A DNA stretch of 64,000 nt from Micromonospora sp. U21 (GTDB taxonomy: Bacteria > Actinomycetota > Actinomycetes > Mycobacteriales > Micromonosporaceae). A model generated the notes under the pieces. It was not told the origin of the DNA. It saw nothing but the letters and a program-made list of their open reading frames with translations, and made no database searches. How positions within the stretch are numbered: position 1 is the first letter of the stretch; each line of letters starts with the position of its first letter. The stretch spans positions 248,001 through 312,000 of the forward strand of contig NZ_JAGPYK010000004.1 in assembly GCF_018070045.1 (NCBI RefSeq), given 5' to 3'. The position numbers and the translations under genes were made by a program. Positions 9,301-17,556 of the stretch are shown here, piece after piece.

Positions 9301-10347
9301 TCAGTGTGCCCGGGGCGGTGCGGTCGAGTCCCGGACGACCAGCCGAGTGGGCAGGATCACCGGGCTGTCGCGACCGGGGGTCCGTTGACCGACGATCGGG
9401 CCCAGGCTCCGGGCCCCGAGCGGGTCGAGCAGCATCCGGGCGGCCAGCCGGCCCTGCTCGGCGGCGGGCTGGGCGATGGTGCTGAGCCCGAGCACACCGG
9501 CCAGGTCGTGGTCGTCGATGCCGATCACGCTGACGTCCTGCGGTACGCGCAGACCAGCGTCGCGCAGCGCGGTCATCGCGCCCATCGCCATCTCGTCGCA
9601 GGCGGCGACGATCGCCGTCGGCGGCTCGCCCCGGGCCAGCAGCTCGGCGGTGGCCTGGGTGCCGCCGTCGATGGTGAACGTCGACTCGACGTCCAGGCTC
9701 GGGTCGGGTTGCATTCCGGCGGCCCGCAGCTCCTGCTGATAGCCCCGGCGCCGGTCCAGGTGGGTGGTGAAGGCCAGCTCGTCGTCGGGGTCGCCGGAGA
9801 TGTGCGCGATCCGGCGGTGGCCGAGGTCGAGGAGGTGCCGGGTGGCGGTACGGGCGGCAGCCACGTCGTCGATCCGCACGCACGGCCAGTTGGGCACCCT
9901 GGTCCCCGAGCTGATGGTCACGCCGGGCAGGTCCAGGGAGGCCAGCGCGGTCAGGTCGGCCGGGCGCAGCGGCGTGGCGACCAGCATGATGGCGTCCACC
10001 CGCTTGTGCAGGTTGGCGGTGCGCAGCACCCGCTGGCGGACCTGCTCCCGGCCACCCAGGTTGTAGAGCAGCAGGTCGTAGCCGGACTCGTGGAGGTACT
10101 CCTCGACCGCCTCCACGACCGTGCTGAAGAACCATCGGGTGATCCGGGGGACCACCACCGCGACCGTGCCGGTGCGGCCACCGGCGAGCCGGGACGCGCT
10201 CGGCGAGACCTCGTAGTCGAGCTGCTCGGCGGCGGCGAGGACGCGGCGCCGGGTGGCGGCGGAGACCGTCGGCAGCCCGCGCAGTGCCCGCGAGACGGTG
10301 GCCGTGGACACTCCGGCCAGCCGGGCGACATCATCAATCTTCGTCAC
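9301..10347 (-). CDS. LacI-family transcriptional regulator
   Basis: A 348-residue repressor. The N-terminal HTH reads IDDVARLAGVSTATVSRALR, followed by the hinge helix SPSASRLAGGRTG and a periplasmic-binding-protein-like effector domain. The GTG at 10347 is preceded by GGGGGAA and starts at the canonical distance from the HTH; the open frame upstream to 10530 has no family features. It is embedded between the permease and alpha-glucosidase genes. A LacI-type palindrome (13910-13923) sits upstream of the binding-protein gene, so this protein probably represses the whole cluster until sugar is present. Confidence 0.93.
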   Translation of the reverse strand: MTKIDDVARLAGVSTATVSRALRGLPTVSAATRRRVLAAAEQLDYEVSPSASRLAGGRTGTVAVVVPRITRWFFSTVVEAVEEYLHESGYDLLLYNLGGREQVRQRVLRTANLHKRVDAIMLVATPLRPADLTALASLDLPGVTISSGTRVPNWPCVRIDDVAAARTATRHLLDLGHRRIAHISGDPDDELAFTTHLDRRRGYQQELRAAGMQPDPSLDVESTFTIDGGTQATAELLARGEPPTAIVAACDEMAMGAMTALRDAGLRVPQDVSVIGIDDHDLAGVLGLSTIAQPAAEQGRLAARMLLDPLGARSLGPIVGQRTPGRDSPVILPTRLVVRDSTAPPRAH

Positions 10348-10372
10348 GGTTCCCCCGCGCTCGGTACCCGGC

Positions 10373-10408
10373 GCCCGCCGCCGCCCGAGGGGCCAGGCGG
10401 CGGCGGGC
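10373..10408 (-). terminator. hairpin terminator after second permease gene
   Basis: A perfect 13-bp GC-only stem (10373-10385 with 10396-10408), eight bases past the permease stop. It suggests the regulator and alpha-glucosidase genes need readthrough or their own promoter. Confidence 0.6.
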
Positions 10409-10415
10409 AAGCGGG

Positions 10416-11381
10416 TCAACCCTTGACGCTGCCGGCGAGCAGGCCTCGCACGAAGTAGCGCTGCAGGGACAGGAACACGATGAGCGGTACGACGATCGAC
10501 ACGAACGCCCCGGCGGTCAGCCGCTGCCACTCATTGCCCCGGGTGCCGGCCATCTCCGCCAGCCGGACGGTGAGCGGGGCGGTCTCGTCGCCGCCGCCAG
10601 CGAAGATCAGCGCGACCAGCAGGTCGTTCCAGACCCAGAGGAACTGGAAGATGCCGATCGCGGCCAGCGCCGGGGTGATCAGCGGCAGCACGATGGTGCG
10701 GAAGATCTTCGGGTGGCCGGCGCCGTCGACCCGGGCCGCCTCCATCAGGTCTCCGGGTAGCTGCGAGATGAAGTTGTGCAGCAGGTAGACGGCGAACGGG
10801 AGCGCGAAGCAGGTGTGCGCGAACCACACCTGGGCGAACTTCTGTTCGTCGACCAGGTCCCAGGCCGGCATCAGGGTGATGCCGGCGACGGTGACACCGG
10901 TGGAGAAGAACTTCAGCAGCGGCACCAGCGCCATCTGCAGGGGCACGATCTGCAACGCGAAGATCGCGATGTAGGCCCAGTCCCGACCGCGGAAGTTGAT
11001 CCAGGCCAACGCGTACGCCGCCAGGGAGGCGAAGGCGAGCGGGAAGAGTACCGACGGGATGGTGATCGCCAGCGAGTTGATGAAGTAGCTGGCCAGCTGC
11101 CCGGACGACGATGACCGGCCGAACAGGACCTGCTGGTAGTTCTCCAGGGTGAACTGCGGGTTGGTGAAGGCGGTCCACCAGCCGGTGGTCTTGATCTCGT
11201 CCTCGGGCCGGAGCGAGGAGATGAACAGGCCGAAGGTCGGGATGGTCCAGACCACCGCGATGACGATCGAGATGAGGGTCGCGGTGCGGCTGTTCAGCCG
11301 CTTGCGGACCCGCCCGGCGGTGGTCTTCGGTCCGTCGGTCTGCTGGGTGCCGACGGCGATTGTGGGCGTGGCAGTGGTCAT
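10416..11381 (-). CDS. sugar ABC transporter permease (MalG-like)
   Basis: A 321-residue inner-membrane permease with six predicted membrane spans after a ~35-residue cytoplasmic lead. The EAA loop that docks with the ATPase is clear: EAARVDGAGHPKIFRTIVLP. It is the second permease of a carbohydrate importer; its start follows the first permease's stop by one base (TGA at 11385-11383, ATG at 11381). No ATPase gene is in the cluster, which is usual for actinobacterial sugar importers that share a general MsiK-type ATPase encoded elsewhere. Confidence 0.93.
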   Translation of the reverse strand: MTTATPTIAVGTQQTDGPKTTAGRVRKRLNSRTATLISIVIAVVWTIPTFGLFISSLRPEDEIKTTGWWTAFTNPQFTLENYQQVLFGRSSSSGQLASYFINSLAITIPSVLFPLAFASLAAYALAWINFRGRDWAYIAIFALQIVPLQMALVPLLKFFSTGVTVAGITLMPAWDLVDEQKFAQVWFAHTCFALPFAVYLLHNFISQLPGDLMEAARVDGAGHPKIFRTIVLPLITPALAAIGIFQFLWVWNDLLVALIFAGGGDETAPLTVRLAEMAGTRGNEWQRLTAGAFVSIVVPLIVFLSLQRYFVRGLLAGSVKG

Positions 11382-11382
11382 C

Positions 11383-12429
11383 TCAGCCCTCCCGCTGCTG
11401 ACGGAGGTTGCGGATCTGGTAGATCACGATCGGGATGACCAGGATGAAGAGGAAGACCGCGAGCGCGGAGCCCTGCCCGTTCTCGCCGTACCGGAACGCC
11501 TGGTTGTACATCTCGTTGGCGATCACGCTGGTGTCGTAGTTGCCGTTGGTTGCGGTTCGGACGATGTCGAAGACCTTGAGCGTGGCGATCGAGAGGGTCA
11601 CCACCACCACGATCAGCGCCGGTCGGATGGTCGGCATGGTGATCTGCCAGAACATCTGCCACGGGCTGACTCCGTCGAGCCGGGCGGCCTCCACGATGTC
11701 GCCGGGGATGGCCTTGATCGCGGCGGAGAGCACCACCATGGCGAAGCCGGCCTGGATCCAGATCATGATGACGATCAGCAGCAGCGTGTTCAGCGGCGAC
11801 TCGAGCAGCCACTGCTTGGGTTCGCCGCCGAGGCTGACCACGATGTGGTTGAGCAGGCCGATCTGGTCGCCGTCGCCGCGGTAGGCGTAGACGAACTTCC
11901 AGATGATGCTCGCGCCGACGAACGAGATCGCCATCGGCAGGAAGATCAGCGACTTGGCGACGGCCTCGAACCGGGCCTTGTCCACCAGCACGGCGTAGAT
12001 CAGGCCGAAGCCGGTCGCCACCAGCGGGACCAGGATCACCCAGATCAGGCTGTTGGTCAGCACCCGGATGATCGAGCTGTCGGAGAACATCCAGCTGTAG
12101 TTGGCCAGGCCCACCCACTCGTTGCTGTCCTTGTCCATCAGGGAGAGCAACGTGGTGCGGATGGCTGGCACGACCAGCCCGATGGTGAGCAGCAGCACCG
12201 TCGGCAGCATGAAGAAGAGCGCGAAGAGCCCTTCCCGTTGCTTCGGGCGCCGGGGGAGCGGGGCGCCGCTGGCGGACGCGGCGACGAGCTGCGTCTCCCG
12301 ACGGCGGGCGAACCAGGCCGGCACCACGTCGAGGAGCAGGAGCAGACCGCCCACCACCGCGACGAAAGCGATCAGCCCGTACATCAGCATGAGGAACTTC
12401 GGCTGTTCCTCTGCGAAGTCGAACTCCAT
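11383..12429 (-). CDS. sugar ABC transporter permease (MalF-like)
   Basis: A 348-residue permease with an N-terminal membrane segment, a cytoplasmic linker and six further spans. The EAA motif reads EAARLDGVSPWQMFWQITMP. The extra N-terminal helix and longer periplasmic loops are typical of the MalF-type partner in alpha-glucoside importers. It forms a heterodimer with the downstream MalG-like permease and receives substrate from the lipoprotein encoded just upstream, from which it is separated by a 66-bp gap with a small hairpin. Confidence 0.92.
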   Translation of the reverse strand: MEFDFAEEQPKFLMLMYGLIAFVAVVGGLLLLLDVVPAWFARRRETQLVAASASGAPLPRRPKQREGLFALFFMLPTVLLLTIGLVVPAIRTTLLSLMDKDSNEWVGLANYSWMFSDSSIIRVLTNSLIWVILVPLVATGFGLIYAVLVDKARFEAVAKSLIFLPMAISFVGASIIWKFVYAYRGDGDQIGLLNHIVVSLGGEPKQWLLESPLNTLLLIVIMIWIQAGFAMVVLSAAIKAIPGDIVEAARLDGVSPWQMFWQITMPTIRPALIVVVVTLSIATLKVFDIVRTATNGNYDTSVIANEMYNQAFRYGENGQGSALAVFLFILVIPIVIYQIRNLRQQREG

Positions 12430-12453
12430 CGACCCTCCCAGGTCCAGATCCGC

Positions 12454-12489
12454 CGGTGGGCGGGCCCGGGGGTGCGGACCGGCCCACCG
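12454..12489 (-). terminator. intercistronic hairpin between binding protein and permease
   Basis: An 8-bp perfect stem (12454-12461 with 12482-12489) lies just after the binding-protein stop. Such hairpins often lower permease expression relative to the binding protein; here it is modest and could be chance. Confidence 0.35.
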
Positions 12490-12495
12490 CTCAGA

Positions 12496-13839
12496 TCACT
12501 TCCAGCTGCTCTCGATGCCCTGGAGCACCGACGCGGTGTCCTTGCCGTTGATCCACTCGACCATGCCCTTCCAGAACGTCCCCGCGCCGACCGCGGCCGG
12601 CATCAGGTCGGATCCGTCGAAGCGGAACGTGCCGGTCTTGTCCTGCAGGATCTGGACGGAGAGCTTGTCGATCGGGCTGGCGACGTTGGCGATGTCCAGC
12701 TTGTTGTTCGCCGTGACCCAGTTGCCGAGCTTCGCGCGGCTGTTGACGTACTCGCTGGAGGCGAGGTAGGTCTGCACCGCCTGCACCTCGGGACGGTCGG
12801 CGTACGCGACGACGAACTCGCCCGCGCCCAGCACCGGCTTGCCCTTGGCCGCGTCGATGGCCGGGAAGTAGAAGGCGAACGCGTCGCCGTCCTCGGCCAC
12901 CTTCGTGCCCTCGGGGAACTGGTTGGCGTAGAACGACGCCTGCCGGTGCATGGCGCACCTGCCGGTGGTGACGGGCAGGCCGGCCTCACCGAAGGCGGTG
13001 GTGCCGATGCTCTTCACACCGCCGAAGCCGCCGTTCATGTACTTCTCGTTCTTGAGGATGGTGCCGGCGCGGTTGACCGCGTCGACGATCCTCGGGTCGT
13101 TGAACGGGATGGCGTGGGTGGTCCACTGGTCGTAGACCTCGGGGCCCTGGGTGCGCAGGACCACGTCCTCGATCCAGTCGGTGGCCGGCCAGCCGGTGGC
13201 GTCACCGGACTCGATGCCGGCGCACCACGGCTTGACGCCGGTCGCAGCGATCGTGTCGCTGAGCTTGATCATGTCGTCCCAGCTGGTCGGAACCGTCCAG
13301 CCCTTCTCCTTGAAGAGCTTCGGCGAGTACCAGACGAAGGACTTCACGTTCGCGCCGAGCGGCACGCCGTAGAGGGTGCCGTTGACGGTGCCGTACTTCA
13401 GCCAGTCGGCTGGCAGGTTCTGCTCGGCCATCGTCTTGGTGTCGGCCCCGAGGGACTTCAGCTTGCCGGCGTCGGCGAACCGCTTGACCAGGCCCGGCTG
13501 AGGCACGAACGCCAGGTCGGGCGCGTTGCCGCCGTCGACCCGGACCGGGAGCTGCGCCTCGAACTCGGCGTTGCCCTCATAGTCGATCTCGATGCCGGTG
13601 CAGTCGGTGAACTGCGACCACGACCGCTCCAGCAGGTCGGCCTCGGCGTCACGGATGGACGCGTAGATGGAGACCTTCTTGCCGTCGTGTCCGTCGTACT
13701 TCTCGTATGCGGCACACTCCGCGGAGCCCGCGTTGTCGCTCTTCTTGTCGTCGCCGGTACCGCAGGCGGTGGCGCTGAGCGCCAGCCCCAGTACGCCGGC
13801 GATCGCGAAGGCCTGGCGTGGTCTGGTAAAGACCGCCAT
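12496..13839 (-). CDS. sugar ABC transporter substrate-binding lipoprotein
   Basis: A 447-residue extracellular solute-binding protein of the carbohydrate class. A lipoprotein signal peptide ends in LALSATAC, with the Cys as predicted lipidation site. The mature protein shows family-1 binding-protein patterns (SQFTDCTGIEIDYEG, APDLAFVPQPG, GAGTFWKGMVEWINGKD). The ATG at 13839 is set by a perfect AGGAGG; the open frame to 13965 lacks one. It is first gene of the cluster, downstream of a LacI-type operator. Similarity in style to alpha-glucoside binding proteins fits the neighbouring alpha-glucosidase, but the exact sugar is inferred. Confidence 0.92.
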   Translation of the reverse strand: MAVFTRPRQAFAIAGVLGLALSATACGTGDDKKSDNAGSAECAAYEKYDGHDGKKVSIYASIRDAEADLLERSWSQFTDCTGIEIDYEGNAEFEAQLPVRVDGGNAPDLAFVPQPGLVKRFADAGKLKSLGADTKTMAEQNLPADWLKYGTVNGTLYGVPLGANVKSFVWYSPKLFKEKGWTVPTSWDDMIKLSDTIAATGVKPWCAGIESGDATGWPATDWIEDVVLRTQGPEVYDQWTTHAIPFNDPRIVDAVNRAGTILKNEKYMNGGFGGVKSIGTTAFGEAGLPVTTGRCAMHRQASFYANQFPEGTKVAEDGDAFAFYFPAIDAAKGKPVLGAGEFVVAYADRPEVQAVQTYLASSEYVNSRAKLGNWVTANNKLDIANVASPIDKLSVQILQDKTGTFRFDGSDLMPAAVGAGTFWKGMVEWINGKDTASVLQGIESSWK

Positions 13840-13909
13840 GCCGTCCTCCTTTCTAGCCGGCGCGGTCGTGCTCAATGGCCCGGCGCCGGTCCCGATGGGC
13901 GTGCACACA

Positions 13910-13923
13910 TGTAAGCGCTTGCA
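13910..13923. promoter_or_regulatory. LacI-type operator upstream of sugar importer
   Basis: TGTAAGCGCTTGCA is a 14-bp palindrome with one mismatched pair around the CG centre typical of LacI/CcpA-class operators. It lies 71 bp upstream of the binding-protein start and is a natural target for the LacI regulator encoded in the cluster. Confidence 0.7.
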
Positions 13924-14090
13924 TCGGGTCCGGTCCAGCCCCTGGCAGACACGAGCGAGTAACAATCCGGAAACCTCCAGGCCGCCCCGTGGGCGCGCTC
14001 CCGGGCCGGGTCTCCGACTCTTTCGAAGAATGACGATATCTGTCAGGCTGAACCCTCCACATCGAAGGTTTTCGACATAGGAGGAGCTGT

Positions 14091-14864
14091 ATGCGTAAGC
14101 GGTGGATCAGCCTGCTCGTGGCGGGCCTGCTCGTCGGGGGAGTCCTGGCTCCGGCGAGCCCGGCGCTGGCCGCGCCGACCTTCAAGGTGCCGTTCCCCTG
14201 CGGCCAGTCCTGGTCCGGGCAGACCCGGTCGAACCACAGCCCGGCGTACGCCGTCGACTTCAACCGCACCGACGACCTCGGCGACCCGGTGGTGGCCAGC
14301 GCCCCGGGCACCGTCGACCGGGTGACCGACCTCGGCGGCACCAGCTACGGCAGGTACGTCCGGATCAACCACGGTGGCGGTTACAGCACGTACTACGCCC
14401 ACCTCAACGGCTTCAACGTGTCGGTCGGCCAGACGGTCGGCTACGGCAAGGTGCTCGGCTGGGTCGGCAGCACCGGCGGCTCCACCGGGCCGCACCTGCA
14501 CTACGAGCAGCGCCTCAACGGTGGCGACGTCCAGGTCCGGTTCAACGGCGCCCTCGCCCTGTACTGGGGCACCAAGAGCTACACCAGCGACAACGGGTGC
14601 AGTTCGGGCACCGGCAACGGCACGGTCGACACCAGCGGCACCCCGCTGACCGTCCGCTCCGGCCCCGGCACCGGCTACGCCTCCGTCGGCACGGTCGCCG
14701 ACGGCACCAGGGTGACCATCACCTGCCAGACCAGCGGCACGACGGTCACCGGCACCTACGGCACCAGCTCGATCTGGGACCGGATCGGCGCCGGCCGCTT
14801 CATTGCCGACGCGTACGTGTACACCGGTCACGACGGCTACATCCCGGGCGTGCCCCGCTGCTGA
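14091..14864 (+). CDS. secreted M23 (LytM-type) peptidase with C-terminal SH3-like domain
   Basis: A 257-residue exported protein: signal peptide of ~27 residues ending SPALAAP, then an M23 peptidase domain (residues ~30-155) with zinc-ligand motifs HSPAYAVDFNRTD and GPHLHYEQ. A C-terminal bacterial SH3-like segment (~175-257) contains TPLTVRSGPGTGYASVGTV, a common wall-binding module. It would cut peptidoglycan peptide bridges outside the cell. Start is supported by AGGAGG six bases upstream. Monocistronic; no partner evident. Confidence 0.9.
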   Translation: MRKRWISLLVAGLLVGGVLAPASPALAAPTFKVPFPCGQSWSGQTRSNHSPAYAVDFNRTDDLGDPVVASAPGTVDRVTDLGGTSYGRYVRINHGGGYSTYYAHLNGFNVSVGQTVGYGKVLGWVGSTGGSTGPHLHYEQRLNGGDVQVRFNGALALYWGTKSYTSDNGCSSGTGNGTVDTSGTPLTVRSGPGTGYASVGTVADGTRVTITCQTSGTTVTGTYGTSSIWDRIGAGRFIADAYVYTGHDGYIPGVPRC

Positions 14865-14916
14865 ACGGTTCGACGACCAGGGTTCCCGGCGGGCGGCGCC
14901 GTCGGGGACCCGTCGG

Positions 14917-15411
14917 TCAGGAGTTCAGCCGCCAGATCGACAGGTTCAGTGCGGCGGCGAAGGTGACCCAGGCCCAGTAGGGCAGCAGCAGCGCCGCCGC
15001 GACCCGGGAGACCCGGGCGAACAACGCCACGGTGAGCCCGATCGCCAGCCACATCGCCACGATCTCGGCGAACGCCAGCCCGTACTGCCCCGCGCCGAAG
15101 AACAGCGGGGTCCAGATCGCGTTGAGCACCAGTTGGGCGGTCCACGCCCAGAGCGCCGGCCCGAAGCCGACCTGACGCCAGGCCAGCCAGCCGGCCACCG
15201 CGATCAGCGCGTAGAGCACCGTCCAGACCGGGCCGAACAGCCACGAGGGCGGTGCCCAGCCGGGCTGCCGCAGGCTGGCGTACTCGTCGGTGGTGCCCTG
15301 CACCCCCAACCCGCCGATCGCAGCCGCGACGAAGACCGCGACCGCGAAACAGGCGAGCGCCCAGCGGGATCGTCGGCCGGAGGTCGGTGGCACGTCCTGA
15401 GATACCTCCAC
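14917..15411 (-). CDS. TspO/MBR family membrane protein
   Basis: A 164-residue protein with five hydrophobic helices. The family patterns WAPPSWLFGPVWTVLYALIA and, near the C-terminus, PYWAWVTFAAALNLSIWRLN are unmistakable. TspO proteins bind tetrapyrroles and act in stress responses; the role here is not shown by context. The first ~15 residues are polar. The GTG start at 15411 has a poor ribosome site, so the exact N-terminus is uncertain by a few residues. Confidence 0.92.
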   Translation of the reverse strand: MEVSQDVPPTSGRRSRWALACFAVAVFVAAAIGGLGVQGTTDEYASLRQPGWAPPSWLFGPVWTVLYALIAVAGWLAWRQVGFGPALWAWTAQLVLNAIWTPLFFGAGQYGLAFAEIVAMWLAIGLTVALFARVSRVAAALLLPYWAWVTFAAALNLSIWRLNS

Positions 15412-15521
15412 GGTCGAGATATTTCCGCCTGGTCGGCGGTCAAACCGCTGGCGCGGAACCCACGCCGAGACCGGTCACCGCCCGACCTGGACCCGCGCCC
15501 GCGCTCCTGTGGACAGCACGG

Positions 15522-15587
15522 CGCCGGGGTCGCCACGTCCGGTGCTCCCGTCGGGAGGACGGAACTCCGGTCGCGGCGACCCCGGCG
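15522..15587 (-). terminator. stem-loop terminator downstream of small membrane protein gene
   Basis: A perfect 13-bp outer stem (15522-15534 with 15575-15587) encloses a smaller CTCCC/GGGAG hairpin. It lies 25 bases beyond the stop of the minus-strand operon. Otherwise nothing is seen in 15412-15612. Confidence 0.5.
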
Positions 15588-15612
15588 GGTCCCGGTATTG
15601 CGCCTACGGACG

Positions 15613-15759
15613 TCAATTATTGAAGATGCTGACACCACCCGGGCCGACCAGCAGCCCGACGACGATGAGGACGATGCCCCACAGGATCTGCCGGCGGAAC
15701 AGCGCGAGAATGCCGGCGACGACGAGTACGACTGCGAGAATCCAGAGAATCAGCTCCAT
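15613..15759 (-). CDS. 48-residue GPGG-motif membrane protein
   Basis: A small open frame reading MELILWILAVVLVV and continuing to VGLLVGPGGVSIFNN. It has two hydrophobic segments separated by a short basic turn (FRRQ) and the GPGG motif near the end that defines a family of tiny actinobacterial membrane proteins. Its ATG overlaps the last 10 bases of the metallophosphoesterase gene, implying translational coupling. Function is unknown; it may be a membrane-associated accessory protein. Codon use is typical of the genome. Confidence 0.75.
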   Translation of the reverse strand: MELILWILAVVLVVAGILALFRRQILWGIVLIVVGLLVGPGGVSIFNN

Positions 15760-16526
15760 GACCTCTGACTACCCGAGCGTCCGATCGGGGAAACCTGGTC
15801 GCTGTCGGGTTGATCGCCGACATGGAAGACGCTGTAGGCCTGCTTGATCACCGGGTGCGCGACGTTACGTACCCGCACCCCACCGGGCGTGGTGCCGCGC
15901 TCGGTGCCAGCGTGCGCGTGCCCGTGCAGGGCCAGCGCGGTGGGCGCCGAGTCGATCGCCTGCCCGAGCTGGTACGAGCCGAGGAACGGGTAGATCTCCA
16001 GCGGCTCGCCGGCCAGCGTGTCCGGCACCGGTGAGTAGTGGGTGAGCGCGACCAGCATGTCGCAGTCGAGCGAGCGCAGCGCCGTACCGAGGCGCTCCGC
16101 GCTGTCGGTGGTGGTGTGGACGAACGCCTTCATCTCCGGTTCGCCGAAGTCGCTCGCGCACCGGCCGGCGAACCCGCCGCCGAAGCCCTTGACGCCGGCG
16201 ATGCCGAGCCGGCCGCCCGCGCAGTCCAGCACCACGCCGTCGCCCTCCAGCACGGTGATGCCCGCGTCCTCGAGCACCTTGACCACCTGCGGCACCTGGT
16301 CACACTGGTGGTCGTGGTTGCCCAGCACGGTCACCACCGGCACGGCCAGCCCGCCGAACTCCTGCGCCACGCAGCGCGCCTCCGCCTCGGTGCCGTGGCG
16401 GGTCAGGTCGCCGGCCAGCAGGAGCACGTCAGCGCAGTCCGGCAGTTCCTCCAACGCCGGGCGGAACCGGCCGACCACGTCCTCGTCCAGATGCACGTCA
16501 CCCACGGCGGCGATCCGGATCACCAT
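15750..16526 (-). CDS. calcineurin-like metallophosphoesterase
   Basis: A 258-residue phosphoesterase with the complete dimetal motif set: AVGDVHLD, LLLAGDLTRHG, LGNHDHQ, ALTHYSP and ALHGHAHAG. The substrate is unknown. The C-terminal ~25 residues are polar and probably disordered. GGAGG precedes the ATG. It follows the BON-domain gene by 10 bases and overlaps the small GPGG gene, so four genes (nucleotidyltransferase, BON, phosphoesterase, GPGG) form one operon. Pairing of a nucleotidyltransferase-fold protein and a phosphoesterase hints at opposing reactions, but that is inference. Confidence 0.9.
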   Translation of the reverse strand: MVIRIAAVGDVHLDEDVVGRFRPALEELPDCADVLLLAGDLTRHGTEAEARCVAQEFGGLAVPVVTVLGNHDHQCDQVPQVVKVLEDAGITVLEGDGVVLDCAGGRLGIAGVKGFGGGFAGRCASDFGEPEMKAFVHTTTDSAERLGTALRSLDCDMLVALTHYSPVPDTLAGEPLEIYPFLGSYQLGQAIDSAPTALALHGHAHAGTERGTTPGGVRVRNVAHPVIKQAYSVFHVGDQPDSDQVSPIGRSGSQRSWS

Positions 16527-16536
16527 GAAGCCTCCC

Positions 16537-16812
16537 TCAGGGCAGTTGCTCGATCTGCGTGGGCGCCTGGGCGCGGATCACCCCGATGTCGCTGGTGATC
16601 GGCACGTCCGGGAAACGCTCGGCCACCCGGCGCAGGATCTCCTCGCGCCGGTGCGGGCTCTCCACCTCGCCGTAGAGCATGAGGGCGCGTTCCCGTCGCA
16701 CCACGGTGATTCCCTGTTCGGCGACGGCGGGGTCCTCGGCGAGCAGCCGGTGGATCTCGGCCTCGACGTACTCGTCGGGTGGTCCGGCGCCGCTGTCGCG
16801 ATGGTGGGTCAC
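16537..16812 (-). CDS. BON-domain-like small protein
   Basis: A 91-residue protein whose middle (EYVEAEIHRLLAEDPAV, VVRRERALMLYGEVESPHRREEILRRV) follows the BON pattern: an alpha-beta fold with a conserved Gly after the strand. BON domains bind membranes or lipids. No signal peptide is visible, so it is cytoplasmic. The GTG start overlaps the stop of the upstream nucleotidyltransferase gene (GTGA). Second gene of the four-gene operon. Confidence 0.7.
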   Translation of the reverse strand: MTHHRDSGAGPPDEYVEAEIHRLLAEDPAVAEQGITVVRRERALMLYGEVESPHRREEILRRVAERFPDVPITSDIGVIRAQAPTQIEQLP

Positions 16813-17393
16813 GGTGTCCCCTCTCCTGCCTGGGTGCCGGTTTCCGGCACCACCTCCAGCCGGTCCAGCAGCACCAGGAACGCCTCGGCGTACGGCGAGT
16901 GCTGCGTCTCCTTGCGTACCCGTTCCCAGTCGATCTGCTCCCGCAACGACCGGGCCAGCGGCAGGCCGCGGGCGAAGTCGCAGTAGTGCTGGGAGAAGCT
17001 GAGCAGCTTGTGCACCATCAGCTGGGTGGCGGACAGGACCGGCATGTGAATCGCGTCCACCGGCCGGACGACCGTGTCGGCGAATGTCTCCTCGGTCACC
17101 GGCGTCTCGATCGGTCGGTGGATCAGATCGACCATCCGCCCGTCGTCGAAGACCTTCACCAGCCAGTCCTCCGGCGGACGCTCGGCGACGAAGCCGGCGG
17201 CCACCAGGGCCTCCAGGGCCTGCTCGACGTCGACCTCCCGGATCAGGAAGTCGACGTCGTGATCACTGGAGTGGCCGCCGTGGGCGTAGACGGCGAAGCT
17301 GCCGCCCAGCGCGAACGGGATCTCGGACTGCTTGAGCACGGCGGCGACCTTCTTCAGGGTGTGCACCAGACTCTCGTCCCCGCGCTCAGCCAT
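16809..17393 (-). CDS. nucleotidyltransferase-fold protein
   Basis: A 194-residue protein with the nucleotidyltransferase-superfamily core: an LGGSFAVYAHGGH helix followed by SDHDVDFLI, giving the G-S/D-x-D pattern. The downstream ERPPEDWLVKVFDDGRMVDL region supplies the third acidic position. Catalytic competence as a transferase is plausible. The ATG at 17393 has GGGAG upstream; the long open frame to 17855 is spurious. It heads the operon with BON, phosphoesterase and GPGG genes. It could be the antitoxin- or enzyme-like type; no partner kinase or HEPN gene is adjacent. Confidence 0.75.
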   Translation of the reverse strand: MAERGDESLVHTLKKVAAVLKQSEIPFALGGSFAVYAHGGHSSDHDVDFLIREVDVEQALEALVAAGFVAERPPEDWLVKVFDDGRMVDLIHRPIETPVTEETFADTVVRPVDAIHMPVLSATQLMVHKLLSFSQHYCDFARGLPLARSLREQIDWERVRKETQHSPYAEAFLVLLDRLEVVPETGTQAGEGTP

Positions 17394-17556
17394 CTGGTTC
17401 TCCCGTCGGTCGTGTTGGTGGACAGGCGGTTGGATTCGAACTCCCGTACCCGGCATTCCGGTCGCCCACACCTGGTCGGGTCGCGGGTGGGTGCGAACAG
17501 GGATCAAGCACCACAAACTGCGCGGGTCGGAGCACGGGTCGGATAGCCTGTCGAGG

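Noticed and set aside
11149..13914. Long plus-strand open frame (921 codons) across the sugar importer genes
   Set aside because: It is antisense to three well-supported transporter genes and its translation lacks any family pattern; high GC keeps such shadow frames open.
17430..17450. GGATTCGAACTCCCG resembles a tRNA T-arm
   Set aside because: No matching acceptor or anticodon arms nearby and no intact tRNA partner in the window, so it is probably chance.
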